A stretch of 64,000 nucleotides of DNA, taken from Varanus komodoensis. Its lineage: Eukaryota > Chordata > Lepidosauria > Squamata > Varanidae. The notes under the pieces are model-generated. The model did no database searches and was not told the origin of the DNA. It saw only the letters and a list, made by a program, of their open reading frames with translations. Position 1 is the first letter of the stretch. The number at the start of each line of letters is the position of its first letter. A program made the translations under genes and the position numbers. Location of the stretch: the NCBI RefSeq assembly GCF_004798865.1, contig NW_025335568.1:52232618-52296617 (forward strand), in the 5' to 3' direction. Of this stretch, positions 1 to 11,189 are shown one piece after another.

Positions 1-310
1 GTTAGAGCAAATGAATAAAAATGGGGAGATGAAAGCAATATCAGGAAAGGAGAAAATAATTTGGCATAATGTGTTTCAATTAGAATGTTGGACTAGAGAA
101 CAGATAAAGAAAAGAGGTAGATGCAGGGACTGAGCTAAATTTGGAGGTATGACTATAGAAAAGGAAGAACAAGTGAATATGCAGATGAAAAGGATAGTAA
201 CTAAAATTTATAAGATATTAATAGAACAGGATCAATATGTTTCACTTAAAGCAACATGGAAAATAGATTTGAGTAAGAACATCAGTAATGAAGATTGGGA
301 AATATTTGGA
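1..310 (+). mobile_element. L1-clade LINE, reverse-transcriptase C-terminal part (left of a nested insertion)
   Basis: The plus strand reads like the C-terminal region of an L1 ORF2: YKILIEQDQ, then LKATWKIDL, then ISNEDWEIF, the familiar L1 pattern of K.TWE.DL followed by IS.EDWE. The frame is broken by stops. The element is cut by the window edge on the left, and on the right by an L2-like LINE near 310-336. It resumes at about 754. Confidence 0.75.
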
Positions 311-335
311 TGAAAAGGATATTTCATCCTTTAAA

Positions 336-706
336 GGATACCTAAAGGAACGCCTTCTTCCATATTTGCCCTCCTGCCCCCTGAGATCAGCAGCAGAGGC
401 CCTTTTCCAGGAACCCTCTGTGAAAGACATTAGGAAGCTAAGTACCCGGAGGAGGGCTTTCTCTGTGGTGGCGTCCCACCTATGGAATGCGCTCCCCAGA
501 GAGGTCTGCCTGGCACCGTCGTTATTTGTTTTTCGGTGCCAGGCTAAGACCTTTTTATTTAAACAATATTTTAACAATTTTTAATGTCATCTATAGGTTT
601 TTTAATTTGCACCCAGCGTGAATCTGGATTTTAAGTGCACTATTTGTATTGCGTTTATTTATTGTATGTAAGCTGTCCTGAGGCTCATGTGAATGGGACG
701 GCATAC

Positions 707-712
<6 letters not shown>
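336..712 (+). mobile_element. L2-like LINE, 5'-truncated 3' end, nested in the L1
   Basis: The reading YLKERLLPYLP, LRSAAEAL, STRRRAFSVVASHLWNALP, then APSLFVFRCQAKTFLF is the C-terminus of an L2/CR1-group LINE. The 3' UTR ends in GGGACGGCATACGAAAA. The copy at 3767-4195 is clearly homologous (RAFSVVAPNLCNAHPREVC). The left junction lies between 310 and 336. It interrupts the L1 between the EDWEIF and NFYKIA blocks, so it is younger than the L1. Confidence 0.8.

Positions 713-752
<40 letters not shown>
713..752. repeat. (TA)n microsatellite at an L2-like LINE tail
   Basis: About 20 TA units directly follow the 3' end of the nested L2-like LINE, before the L1 sequence resumes. The related copy ending at 4195 instead carries an AAAT tail. 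Confidence 0.95.
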
Positions 753-753
<1 letters not shown>

Positions 754-758
<5 letters not shown>

Positions 759-1440
759 CAGTAAGAATAAAAGAAAACTTTTATAAAATTGCATGAAGTG
801 GTACCCAACTCCAGTGAAGTTGAACTGCGTAGATAATAAATATTCTAATTTATGTTGCAGAAGTGACTGTGGAGTATTTTCATATGTGGTGGGAATGTGA
901 ATATATAATGAAATTTTGGAAAGAGGTTATTAAAGACAGTAGTAAAATAATAAGTTTAAATATTGGAACATGCCCTGAGATAGCATTACTTTCAACATTT
1001 GATAAGAAACAATTTAGTAACTGCTGCAAGATTAATCATAGCTAAGAACTGGAAAATAAAATATGATTATCAATTGTGCGATTGGTACAGAGAAGCATGA
1101 AATATACTATTAATGGTAAATTAACCTGTGATAGTAAAGTGAGAAAAGGGTATATAAAGGAAAATAAGTTTCATGAGATATAGAGCACATTTAATGAGTA
1201 TGTGCTTAAAAGGGGAAAGGATTTGAACCATCAAAAGTATCACTGAAGTTATGGAATGGGGAAATGTCCTGAAAGACTGTTTAAACAAGTTTTCTATCTG
1301 TGACATGCATTCTATGGTCCTGGTGGTGGTGGGGGACACAGTATCTTTAAGATTAATTTTAATTGTATGTTAATTTATATGGTTTACTACAGTTGTATTT
1401 TAGATTGAAAATTAATTAAAAAATTTAAAAAACAAAAAAG
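754..1440 (+). mobile_element. L1-clade LINE, C-terminus and 3' UTR (right of the nested insertion)
   Basis: The L1 reading resumes with RIKENFYKIA, KWYPTPVKLN, then HMWWECEYIMKFWKEVIK and PEIALLSTFDKK, followed by a block resembling the L1 C-terminus (IAKNWK-like, then KGYIKENKFHEI). RWY.TP followed by HMWWEC is diagnostic of vertebrate L1 ORF2 ends. Small indels and stops interrupt the frame. A GGTGGTGGTGGGGG stretch near 1321 and an A-rich end near 1420-1440 fit a reptile L1 3' UTR. Confidence 0.8.
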
Positions 1441-1479
1441 GGATGTTACTTAAGTCATATTTTAACACTATGTTTCTGT

Positions 1480-2100
1480 TGGTCATCTTTTTTGGTTGAC
1501 TCTGATTTTTTAAATTAAGTGCTACCACAGTCACTCCTGGTCTTGTTCTGGTAACAAGAATATAGCTTCTCCACTTTCTGCTTTCACTTACATGATCCAT
1601 TTGATTTCTTGGACATCTGGGGAAGTCCTTCTATACAATCATATGAGCAGTTTCTTGAAATATGCGTTTGTAATGAACAGGTTGCTAGTTTCATAAAATT
1701 GTGAGTTGTTCTCCTGCTTCATTTCTTACCCCTAGGCCAATTTTTCCCACAGCATTTAATTCCATTTTGTTTCCTGTTTTTATATTCCATTCACCTAGGA
1801 TTAGCAGCAGGTCTTATTTTATCTATTTCCCTTGAACACCTGCAAGTGTTTTTGATTTCATCATTATATGTTGTTGGAGTGTAGAATGAAAGTTATGTTG
1901 ATAGTTTTTCAATAATTCTGATTGATATTATTCTGTGAAATTTTGTATTATAGTTTCTTACTGCCTGTGCTATGCTGTGCCTCAGTATTACAGCCACTCC
2001 ATTTCTTCTGATTTTTGTTTTGTTTTGTTTCCAGAATGAAACACAGATTTGGGTTTGTCTGATTGGAAATGTCCCGTTCCAGTCAGTGGGTTGCATTTTT
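1480..2100 (-). mobile_element. RTE-clade LINE, endonuclease-domain relic
   Basis: On the minus strand, NGVAVILRHSIAQAVRNYN followed by DRIISIR-like text (FHRIISIRI) matches the RTE/Bov-B apurinic endonuclease core. Further on, RKWRSYILVTRTRPGVT resembles the RTE block RWRSS.Q.VKTRPGADCGSDH near the end of the endonuclease. Several frame changes and stops are present. No reverse-transcriptase part is visible nearby, so this is an internal fragment. Confidence 0.65.
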
Positions 2101-2109
2101 TCATTTTTT

Positions 2110-3310
2110 TTAGTTAAATGAATTGGTGGGCAGTAGAGGGATTGAAGATGGCATGTGGTCTATGGACTACAAATTATGTAGACCAAAAGCAGTTGATAAA
2201 CTTTGGAAATGAAGTCAGATTTTGATTAATCATTCTTGAGTTGCTAATTCATCTAAATTGAAAGGTATGTTTCCTATTATATAGCATATGTTGTCGTACA
2301 CCAAAAAGCATAATATACGATCATAATATTGTGTTGAGAATAATATTTTACATAATTCAACAAAAACAATAATTGAGGATTTGGGTGAAGCAAATGTAGT
2401 ATGTCATGAATATGCCTATGCCTAATTCTGTAGCATATGCTTACTAGTTACACTGGCCCAAATGGAATTATTTAATATTAGAAATGGTAAGATTTTTTGT
2501 CTCTAATGATTTCAGGGTGAAATTCAATTGTGTCACTACACAAGTAGAAATGACACAGTACAAATTATCCTCTCCCCTGCAACCCCATCCTCAAAATCTG
2601 CTTCAGGGTATAGAAGGTCTATCCAGGACAGATTTGTGGAGCACATGTACAGGGGGGGTAGGAAGAGAGGACATTCCATTGTTTGAGTAGAAGTCCAGTG
2701 ACACAACTTTGGATGTCACCTTCAGTCTTTTGCTTTCGGTTCAACAGATGAGTGTGTGTGTGTTCTAAGATAAAAATGTCCATGCTATGGTACAGCAGCT
2801 AAAGACATCATGGTAACTGATCTCTAGTGAGTTTATTAAAAGCCTAAGTACATTGCTTTCCAGAACATGGTTGTAATAAGCATGAACTTAAACAAATGTT
2901 CAGAATGCTATCTGTATTTCATCACTTGATACTTTCAGACAACTGGCTTGATAATGGCTTTAATCTGGGAGAAGAGAGATGCATCCTGATGGATTACTAA
3001 AATAGCTGTAAAGAATTCATTGAAATGTTCTACATAGTTAAACTTCTTTGCCCGAAGATGGAGAGATTTTACCTGTCACTGAGCATAAACAGAAGAATGG
3101 AGTTGTTCAACTACTACAAAATGAGCATTTGGTTTTCAAAAGTTTTTGTGTATGCATATATGTCTATATTCTTCTTTCACTAGAAAACTGAACAAATATT
3201 TATGTCTGAATTCAACAGGTCTGAATAAATATATAGCCAAATTCACAGTCCGGTTAATCCAGTCTCTAGAGCTATGTAAACATCTATTTACAGGACTAAA
3301 TAAATGCATA
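2110..3310. other. Unassigned stretch
   Basis: No gene, tail motif or inverted repeat was recognised. A short (TG)6 run lies near 2751. The few open frames are short and lack known motifs. Confidence 0.5.
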
Positions 3311-3315
3311 ACGAA

Positions 3316-3410
3316 GGGTGAAATCCTATGCAAGTTGAGACAGAGAAAAAAGCCTACAACTCCCAGGCTGAGGCATGTTAGGAGTCTAAGCCTGCATAGG
3401 ATTTCACCTG
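3316..3410. repeat. Short inverted-repeat element
   Basis: The left end reads GGGTGAAATCCTATGCA (3316-3332). The right end (3391-3409) is its near-perfect reverse complement, giving a 95-bp foldback of MITE size. The AATCCTATGCA core is a phrase I associate with a common lizard repeat; related pieces occur near 15375-15450, 61385-61445 and 63640-63725. I cannot name the family. Confidence 0.55.
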
Positions 3411-3766
3411 CAGAGTCCTTTCAAATATCATAGAAGCCTGCACATTAATATCTTGTGCTTGTTGTCAGTGGCCATTGTCATGGGGAACATGATGACAATT
3501 TTATTGGGGAAAATTCCATGAAGCAAAACCTCCCAATGGCAGCTGCATAATGGATTATCATGATTTTTTGCAACGGTATTTTAATCATTTTAAAGTTCTA
3601 TTTCTCTTGTTCATACAGGATGCATTTAAGGGCAGGGGCAGTCTAGATACCAAAAACATCCAAGCCCACAGGATAAAAAAAGCACACATTACAGGTGCTA
3701 ATTTGCAAATGTTCTAAACCATGAATACATGCATGCCTTTAAAGAAGCCTGTCTTCTAAGGATACC

Positions 3767-4195
3767 TCAAGGTATTGGTGATGACCTATAAAGCCCTTAA
3801 TGGCTTGGGTCCTGGTTACCTGAAGGAGTGCTTACGTCCATATATGCCTGCCCACCCCTTGAGATCTGCGGGAGAGGCCCTTCTCCGGGAACCCTCTGTG
3901 AAGGAAATTAGGAGGGTGAGTACTCGGAGGAGGGCTTTCTCTGTGGTGGCGCCCAATCTATGCAATGCGCACCCCAGAGAGGTCTGCCTGGCGCCATCGT
4001 TATTTGTTTTTCGGCGCCAAGCGAAGACCTTTTCATTCAAATGTTATTTTAATTGTTAATATTATTTATTCATTTTATTCTTTGGCCAGGGCGACTTAAT
4101 TTATATTGTTAATTTATATTATTCTATTTTGAAGTTTATTTATGGTTGTGAGCCACCCCGAGGCTTCGGCGAATGGGGCGGCATAGAAGTCTCCT
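3767..4195 (+). mobile_element. L2-like LINE, 5'-truncated 3' end
   Basis: The plus strand reads VMTYKALNGLGPGYLKECL, then RPYMPAHPLRSAGEALLREP, STRRRAFSVVAPNLCNAHP and FVFRRQAKTFSFKCYF, the C-terminus of an L2/CR1-group LINE. The 3' UTR runs through GTGAGCCACCCCGAGGC to GGGGCGGCATAGAAGTC. The coding end is open for about 94 codons, so this copy is younger or better preserved than the one at 336-712. Confidence 0.8.
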
Positions 4196-4201
4196 AAATA
4201 A

Positions 4202-4240
<39 letters not shown>

Positions 4241-4243
4241 ATA
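4196..4243. repeat. (AAAT)n microsatellite at an L2-like LINE tail
   Basis: About 11 AAAT units directly follow the LINE 3' end. This is the usual tail of this LINE group in squamates. Confidence 0.95.
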
Positions 4244-4280
4244 CCTCTATTTTTATAAGGATCAGTGTATGGCAAGACAG

Positions 4281-4619
4281 GGAAGCGGTGGCGCAGTAGG
4301 TTAAACTGCTGAGCTGCTGGGCTGGTTGATCAAAAGGTCGACAGTTCGAATCTGCAGACGGGGTGAGCTCCTGTGCTTCATCCCAGCTCCTGCCAAACTT
4401 GCAGTTTGAAAGCATACAAATGCAACTAGATAAAGAGGTACCACTTCGGTGGGAAGGTCACAGCATTCTGTGCACTTTGGTGTTTAGTCATGCTGGCCAC
4501 ATGTCCACGGAAATTGTGAACAAACGCTGGCTCTCTCAGCTAGGAAACAGAGATGAGCACCGCCCCTAGAGTCAGACATAACTGGACTTCAATGTCATGG
4601 GGAAACCTTTACTTTTTTT
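4281..4619 (+). mobile_element. Sauria-type SINE, full length, with target-site duplications
   Basis: This is a tRNA-derived SINE of about 339 bp. A pol III A box (TGGCGCAGTAGG, 4289-4300) and B box (AGTTCGAATCT, about 4343-4353) are both visible. The body contains GCATACAAATGCAACTAGAT and GCTGGCCACATG. The 3' end, with AGTCAGACATAACTGGACTT then GGGGAAACCTTTACTTT, is the Bov-B-like tail used by Sauria SINEs. A perfect 13-bp duplication (TATGGCAAGACAG) flanks it at 4268-4280 and 4620-4632, suggesting a fairly recent insertion mobilised by a Bov-B LINE. Confidence 0.9.
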
Positions 4620-4639
4620 TATGGCAAGACAGAATTTGA

Positions 4640-5300
4640 TTTCAGAAAAAAAAATCAGGCAAAAAGATTCAACGGGGGGAGCAGGAAGTGAAGCACATGG
4701 AAGCACAATGCCAGCTAGCCCAGGGGGATCATGCATGCAACAGAGATTATTGGTTTGCCTTTATTTTATCAAGTGTCCATAGAGAACAGAATGGCAGAAC
4801 TGATGACCTCCCAGAGATTTAGGGCTCCACATGAAAAATTTGGGGCTCCAGCCCTAGTGGGCCATATCCTAACACCATCTTTGCATAAGGGTCAGTTCAC
4901 TCAACAGCCCCCTCCACAGATATACCAGAGGAGGAACAGAAAGGAAGCTGCTTTCTTACCTCACCCATGTGTATGTGAACCTCCTAGTCCAATCCTAATA
5001 TTCAGTCTTTCAAAGTGACATCTGAAAGAGTTTCCTACATGCTTGTAAGCTCTACTAGGCTCTTCACCACACTGGCAATCCTTCATAAGTGGGGTTTCTG
5101 ATTGTACAGAAAGTTGGCTCCAGTTCTGTGGTTCTGAAGATGGGAGCATTTCCATCACCTTGTAACTCTGTCCTGGTGCATGTGTAGGTTCAGGAATTGA
5201 ACATTTGATACGTTTGCATTGAACGGAATAGATTTCTCACTTATTCCTACTCTATGTGTGATGGATTGATTTTATTTGGAAGAGCAAACATGAGATGCAT
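4640..5300. other. Unassigned stretch
   Basis: No repeat or coding motif was recognised between the Sauria SINE and the L1 relic near 5313. Confidence 0.5.
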
Positions 5301-5312
5301 GAAATGCTGTCC

Positions 5313-5430
5313 TTACTTAAGAATTAATCTAGGATGTTTTCTGTTCCAAATAAATGCTTGAATTGCTTCTTGTGTGATCCTTTTGATACTTTGTCTTGAA
5401 GTTGAATAGGTATAATCCAAAACAGAAAGG
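5313..5430 (-). mobile_element. L1-clade LINE relic, short reverse-transcriptase piece
   Basis: The minus strand reads IKRITQEAIQAFIWNRKHPR, which resembles the L1 ORF2 block with FIW.KK.PRI. Only about 40 codons look L1-like, and flanking sequence was not matched. A chance match cannot be excluded. Confidence 0.45.
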
Positions 5431-5699
5431 GCAATTTTGGTAATACCAGGTTTTTCTCTCCCATTATAGGTGTTAAATGAGCAGAGCAAAACTAGGATGA
5501 TCATGTAGGAGCCAATTACTGCTATTGTGAATGGCCACTGTGCTTGCCTTGTATTCCTATGTTTGAACTTTGCATAAGAATGTCATAGATGGTACCTTTT
5601 GCATTTCATAGACCGTTGGTTTTCACTTTTGCCATTTTCCCCTTTGTACCAGAGCGTGTATATATTGAATATGTGTATAATCTGCAAACTGATGAGAAT

Positions 5700-5850
5700 G
5701 TTTCATGCATCTGGTGAAATAGGCTCCAGTCTAAAAAAAGCTTATGCTGCAATAAATCTGTGAGTCTTCAGCATCTCAAGATATACTTTCTTTGTGTTTG
5801 GTAATATCTGCAAATGCATTTGCTGCATTAATTCTTGTAGTATCCAGACC
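5700..5850 (+). repeat. 3' part of a widespread sauropsid repeat, unnamed
   Basis: The text GCATCTGGTGAAATAGGCTC followed by AAAGCTTATGCTGCAATAAA and a TCTGTGAGTCTTCA-like end is a phrase I remember as common in turtle and lizard DNA (a GCATCTGATGAAGTGGGCT type). I cannot assign it to a class. Boundaries are approximate. Confidence 0.45.
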
Positions 5851-6059
5851 TGTGTTGAGGTCAAGTCCGTTAGGCTTCTTGTAAGTTTCCCCATACTTTT
5901 TATTTTCATATAAATCTTGACTATAATTTTTTGTTCTAATCTCAAATATCTGATTTATTCCAAATAGCTGAAGCTGTCTAGACAGTTCAAAATAACAGGT
6001 TTCAGATTTCACAATAACTCCAATTGAACTATGGACTGTTGTCACATGTAGGTTATTGT

Positions 6060-6330
6060 GTTATCTGATTCCAGCTTTACTAGCAAGCCACAGCCTGATA
6101 ATCATGAAGAATCTGTGAAGTGAACCCATGGTTTTTTGTTGAGTTGTGAACTGTGGCTTGTTCACCATGGCTTGTTAGCACAGCTGGGTTCAGATGATAT
6201 GAAACCCAGAGTTCAACAACCTCCCACAATCAACCTAAATTTAATCCTACAGTGGAGGCTATCATGTTGCCTGAACCTAACCACTGGCTTATAATATTCA
6301 TTGTCCTTGTAAAATTCACCCAAAAGCCAC
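6060..6330. repeat. Unnamed GGGTTCAGA-type repeat, copy 1
   Basis: Contains CATGGCTTGTTAGCACAGCT, then GGGTTCAGATGATATGAA, then GCTATCATGTTGCCTGA. The same order of blocks recurs at 15015-15325, and related words occur at 41890-42250. It looks like a non-autonomous DNA transposon, but exact ends and duplications were not fixed. Confidence 0.5.
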
Positions 6331-6354
6331 AATAGGCAACATAGCATATAATTG

Positions 6355-6420
6355 TGAGCTGTCCTGGGACACCTTGCATGGGGGACGGCATATAAAAGTT
6401 TTAAATAAATAAATAAATAA
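6355..6420 (+). mobile_element. L2-like LINE 3' tail
   Basis: TGTGAGCTGTCCTGGGACAC followed by GGGGACGGCATATAAAAG and a short (AAAT)n run is the extreme 3' end of an L2-like LINE. It is about 65 bp, so severely 5'-truncated. Confidence 0.6.
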
Positions 6421-6424
6421 TGGA

Positions 6425-7220
6425 GAGGGCTCCACTGAGAAGGCACTGGAATGCCTGCCCAACTATTTTAATTTTCAGTTGTAGGAAAGACTCAGCAGAG
6501 ACTCTCCACTTGATATTGAATGATGGAGGAACTCATCTAGAGAGAATGTTCCCTTACACATGCCGCTCACTGGCCATATAGAACTTTATAGTTAGATAGT
6601 GCGATTAACATTAGGGAACCATTTACTATTAAACTATTTCTTAACTTTCCCAGTGGGCTTAGAACCTCATCAGCAGAGAAATTGGAAAAGGTCAATTGAC
6701 TAATTTATTTACAGTACTAATAATGAAAGTCTAATTAGATCTGGTACTTGGTGAAGGTCAATAGACACTGCTCCAGTTCTTTGGTTTCCTTTCAGTGCAA
6801 ATAAGATTGATTAAGAAGCTTATCTTTTTCCAGAAGGGATTACCAAATAGGACTCTCCAAACATTATCAGGATTGCAAAGAAAAAGATGCATTTTCCATG
6901 AAGAACTTTTATTTCCCTGCATGATACAAAATTTGAAGCAAGAAACTCAGCTCACAGATGCCGCCTGGGTCCATGTAAAGACTGCACCAGTTGTTCCCAT
7001 TCTATTGTACTAAGATTGTCTAGATAGCCCCTGGGTTCCTTTCCAACTCTGTGATTCTGGTAGTAGAACTGGCAGAGACAATGCCTTTTCAGTCCAAACA
7101 GAAGACTGCTAGTAGCCCATAACATTCAGGTTATGGTTCCCTATAGTAGCTGCAATGCCTCAGTCATAAGATAACTCTGTGCTCTCCAACTGCCCTCTCA
7201 TCCCCAGCCCTTGAACATGC
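6425..7220. other. Unassigned stretch
   Basis: Nothing recognised. The short open frames carry no known motif. Confidence 0.5.
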
Positions 7221-7224
7221 TACA

Positions 7225-7280
7225 TGTGAATGACGGGTGTTCTAGTCCAACACTTTTAGAATATAGCAGGTTGAGGAAGG
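7225..7280. repeat. Half copy of a CCTCCAGATG-type MITE
   Basis: The words GAATGACGGGTGTTCTAGTC, then CAACACTTTTAGAATA and AGGTTGAGGAAGG, resemble the right half of the lizard MITE whose other copies lie at 24101-24204 and 27272-27370. It is diverged. Confidence 0.4.
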
Positions 7281-7289
7281 TTCAGGCAG

Positions 7290-7830
7290 TAGCCAGCCTA
7301 AAGGTTCTGGAGAAGGATACCAAAAAAGTGGGGGAGCAGTTCAACTGCTTTGCAGGCCTTTTAAGGACAAAATAGAAAGCTGCCTTTACTCATTGGTTTA
7401 CAAAAGGGAGGACTGAGAAAAATTGGGGGAGGCAGTCCCCCACCCCCCACCAACCCCTGACTACGGGCTTGGGAAAGCTACTATAGATGATAGGCTGGCA
7501 TGATTTCTTTATTGGCTCCTCCCACTAGACAGGAGATAGTTTGGCCTGTGTATAAGTAGGAAGGGCAGGACATTTCGAAGGACATTCATGCATAGGGTCT
7601 CCATAAGCCAGAGACTTTGCGAGGGGCAAACAACAACAGCATAACAGCATCCAGTCCACATCTCATTGAAAGATAACCCTGAGAAGAAGACAGAGCAGGG
7701 ACCTTGAAATTACTGCTAGTTCCTTTGTTTAAAGAACTTTTCAGCAAGACACACACAATGGATTCCCTCTCCCAGCAAGCTGACCCTTGTCCCCAGCTCC
7801 ACATCCGCATTCTTTCATTGCAACCGTTTG
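7290..7830. other. Unassigned stretch
   Basis: A short C-rich tract (CAGTCCCCCACCCCCCACC, near 7431) is the only notable feature; no family assigned. Confidence 0.4.
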
Positions 7831-7839
7831 CTTGATTGA

Positions 7840-7955
7840 CAGGCAGAAAGTCAGGGAGCATACAGACAGCAGAATCTACTGATCTCTTTTCACCACCACT
7901 GTTTGGTCCAAAATGTAGGTGAACAAGCAGATTGCAATAGTGAACAGCAAGAACA
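7840..7955. repeat. Unnamed repeat shared with 47600-47705, copy A
   Basis: CTCTTTTCACCACCACTGTT, then TTGGTCCAAAATG, then GAACAAGCAGATTGCAATAG matches, in the same order, TCCTTTTCACCACCATCATT, GTCTGGTCC and GAACAAACAGCTTGCAATGG at 47600-47705. The match covers about 100 bp. The family is unknown to me. Confidence 0.55.
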
Positions 7956-7959
7956 TGTA

Positions 7960-10900
7960 CAGGGTACATTTGTCAAGATCTGGCCCTTAGCAAGTGCCCA
8001 ACCATGCCTTCCCTTGATACCAACCCCACTAGAATTTACCCAGCAAGTGTTAGCACCTGCAGGGACAGCAAATTAAGCAGGCACACAGGTCTTTCTTTAG
8101 AAAGGCTGCATCCATGAGTTATTGAACTCAGGAAGAAAGTTGCAGGTGGTTTCACTGTGAACACTGCCTTTCTGGTTGAGCAGCATGGTACTGTTCTTAT
8201 TTAATTTCTTGATCTATTAATTAGTGCTAAGACACTTCTTAGCCTGTCTTGAGGAATTGTTGTAATTGTACAGAAGTGCCTAAATTTAGAACACTTTGGA
8301 GTCAATTAAAATTCTGATTTTTAAAAAACATGCATTTTAAAAATGACACATCAACACTGCCCGCCTGGCTATGTTACACCATGAGCATTGATGGAATATG
8401 GTTCTAGGTAGACACAGAGACAGTCCCAGATGTCCTCTCCAGGATGTGGTATCTCAATTGTAATTTTACATATAGCTCACAACAAAACAGTAACAGACAA
8501 GAAAGCACTAAGAGATGCCAGTGTGCAGACTGCATGATTTGCCATTCACAGGCATCAGGAGCAAGCATGCAATTATATTATACACTGCCAAAAGGAAACT
8601 CCATTTACTATCATGTTCTTTGGCTCACAAACTTTACCTCCCCCCACTTGGATGATTGGTAGAGATTCCCCATGAAAGTCCTAATGATTAGCACATGAAG
8701 AACATTACTGGAAAACCAAGCAGGCACAGTGAATTCCACTCCCTATACATACTGTTTGCAGAATGAGGTTGAAATGTAGAACAGGCACCATTCAAAGTAA
8801 CACAAATGTAATCTAAGATCAGATAGTATTGTGAAGTGAATGTCTGAAAGGACCAAGGCTAGTAAAGAATAAGCTCTTGACATCATCCTTAATGAACTGT
8901 GACATCTAAAATAAAAACTGTCTATTTACTATTCCAGTCCTTGCCAGAATAAGCTATCGCAGCACAGCATCATGTTATGCACGAAGAGTCAGAAAAAGCA
9001 GGATACATATGTGCATAGCAATGTAAAACCAAGAGATGGAAAAGAAAAACAAGTGCTTCTAGGCTCACAGACGTGGTTGCTAATAAGGCAAAGCATCCCT
9101 TGTCTGACTGGCATACTATATGCTGCTCCCATTCATTTTAATGTGATTTGCAAGGCCTCCATTATGGTAGGGGACGGATAGTACATGGGGCTGTCCTACT
9201 GAGAAATATTCAGAGACTTTTTGCTTTTTTTAAAAAAGATAGTCCTTTAATTTATGAGGATATAGGGGAATTCCTGCAGGCAGTAGCATCAATGGTGCAG
9301 TTAGGGTTAGACCTCTGGACTGAAGTTCTGGGCTGGACGGCCCAGAAGCAGTCCTTATAGCCACCCAGAGAATGGGAAGAAATGGGGTCAGTGACAAGCA
9401 GGCCAAGCATTGTGATAGAACAGACGTGCCAGAACTCATGGAGCAGGAGCAGGAGCAGTTGCTTGTTGAAGTTTCTTTTTTCTTATGCTCATGTTATGAA
9501 AGCATGTTTTATAAAAATGGATTTGGTAGTAAGGAGCACCCATTGGCTGGGCACCATAAAGAAAGACACTGGGATGCACATGGCAGTCTCAAAGGAAGCA
9601 GTGTGAGACAGAAAGAGATGGAGCAGCCAAGGGTTGGAATTGACTGAATGGTTGGTGATGAGTCAGAAGATGGCCATCCAGACATTACAGTTTATTATTT
9701 TTACTGTTAAAATTCACAGTCCTTTTCTACAATAAGATAGTGCTCATTCTCAAGTAAGTGTGTTCAACATCAGGGCAACAGAAACAAAAGTCATTTTATT
9801 CCTGTAGTCATGACAGCATTATGACTTAAATGAATTTAAAATGCAGACTTTCACATGCACAGAGCACCTTTCTTTAAATCAGGATCGGCAAACAGTCCTT
9901 TGTTTTTTGTTACTCTAAGATATCAGGAATGCAGAAACAGCTGTAAAGTGTAGAATAGCAATGATGTTGTGGGAAGAGAGACATATTACACATGGCTATC
10001 TAAAGTGTGTGGGGGGGCGGGGGAGGGTAAGGCCATTAACTCAAGGGTCTTAAATTACCCTTAAATGCACCACTGGGCATTTCTCCCTTTACTAGCTAAA
10101 CTCAAGTGGTAATTGCTGACAGAAACGGAGCCACTGAGAAACAAGAGGTAGGGGTATCAATTCACTAGAAAGCAGTATATAAGATTATGTAATAAATTTT
10201 AAAAATAAGTATCAGCATGCTTGGGGAACCCTGAGGTTTGTGAAAGTATTAAAAAAAACCCATTAAAGGGGGAAATCCTACCATCACGAACTGCAATGAA
10301 CACTGAACATGCTCAGTAGCCACAGGGCCTTGCATAGGAGATGGAAAGGAGAAGCAGAAGACAGGGAAAGAGGAATGCAAAATAATGTCTCTGTTAAGGA
10401 GGAAGAAATTCTTCAACAGTTTTTTTCTGGTCCCACTTATTCTACACACATGCCCACCAACAGCCAACATGATCTTTCCTTCCATTGCTTTAGTCCATGA
10501 GTACAAAGGATAAGTGAAAAGCACTCCTGGACTTACATTTTATGTTATCTTTGTTAACGTTCACTATAATTAAATATCTTTAAATTAAAAACGTATTTTT
10601 ACATTTAATATCAACAGTAATTCCTTGCTCCTGTAAGCCTGCTCATCGTAAAATATCTCCGGTTTGGATGTCCCTGGTAGTTTCTACAGAACTTTTCAGT
10701 ATATCGCACTCTTAGAGCATTTAGCATACAAGTAAAGAAAACTGCATTGACTAAAGCTACTTAATGATTATCTAACACCATGCGACTGTTAGTACTGAAT
10801 GGAACCCAAGGACATCCTTGTGCCATTTTTGGAAGGGAGGAATAGCAGATATGTGATGTATGTCTCATAGTCCTTGCCTGAAAATGTAGACAGTGCTGTA

Positions 10901-11130
10901 CTCAACATGCCCCATCATGTATTCCAAATGTGGGCCACAAGCAAGCACATGGATAGAGGCCAGGAGCTAAGAGGTGTGTCTGCATTCCATGACACCCCGA
11001 GTGAGTGCTATATAGCAAGTTTCCCTTATTTATATCCAGTGGTGTTATTCTGCTAACCCAAAACTTCTATCCTTCAAAGAAACCCCATTTTTATCCTTAC
11101 ACAAGGGTCAAATCCAATCCCTTGATTCTG
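7960..11130. other. Unassigned stretch with little visible structure
   Basis: About 3.2 kb without a recognisable gene or confident repeat. A G-rich run (GGGGGGGCGGGGGAGGG, near 10010) might form a G-quadruplex. A CAAGGGTTGGAATTGACTGA phrase near 9630 resembles LINE or SINE tails but is too short to call. Confidence 0.5.
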
Positions 11131-11138
11131 CATGTGTA

Positions 11139-11179
11139 ATTGTTGCACAAGCTGTCTGGAAAATTGTTGCACAAGCTGT
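11139..11179. repeat. Two-copy tandem duplication, 24-bp period
   Basis: The 17-mer ATTGTTGCACAAGCTGT occurs at 11139-11155 and again at 11163-11179. Confidence 0.85.
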
Positions 11180-11189
11180 TCCAGAAGGC

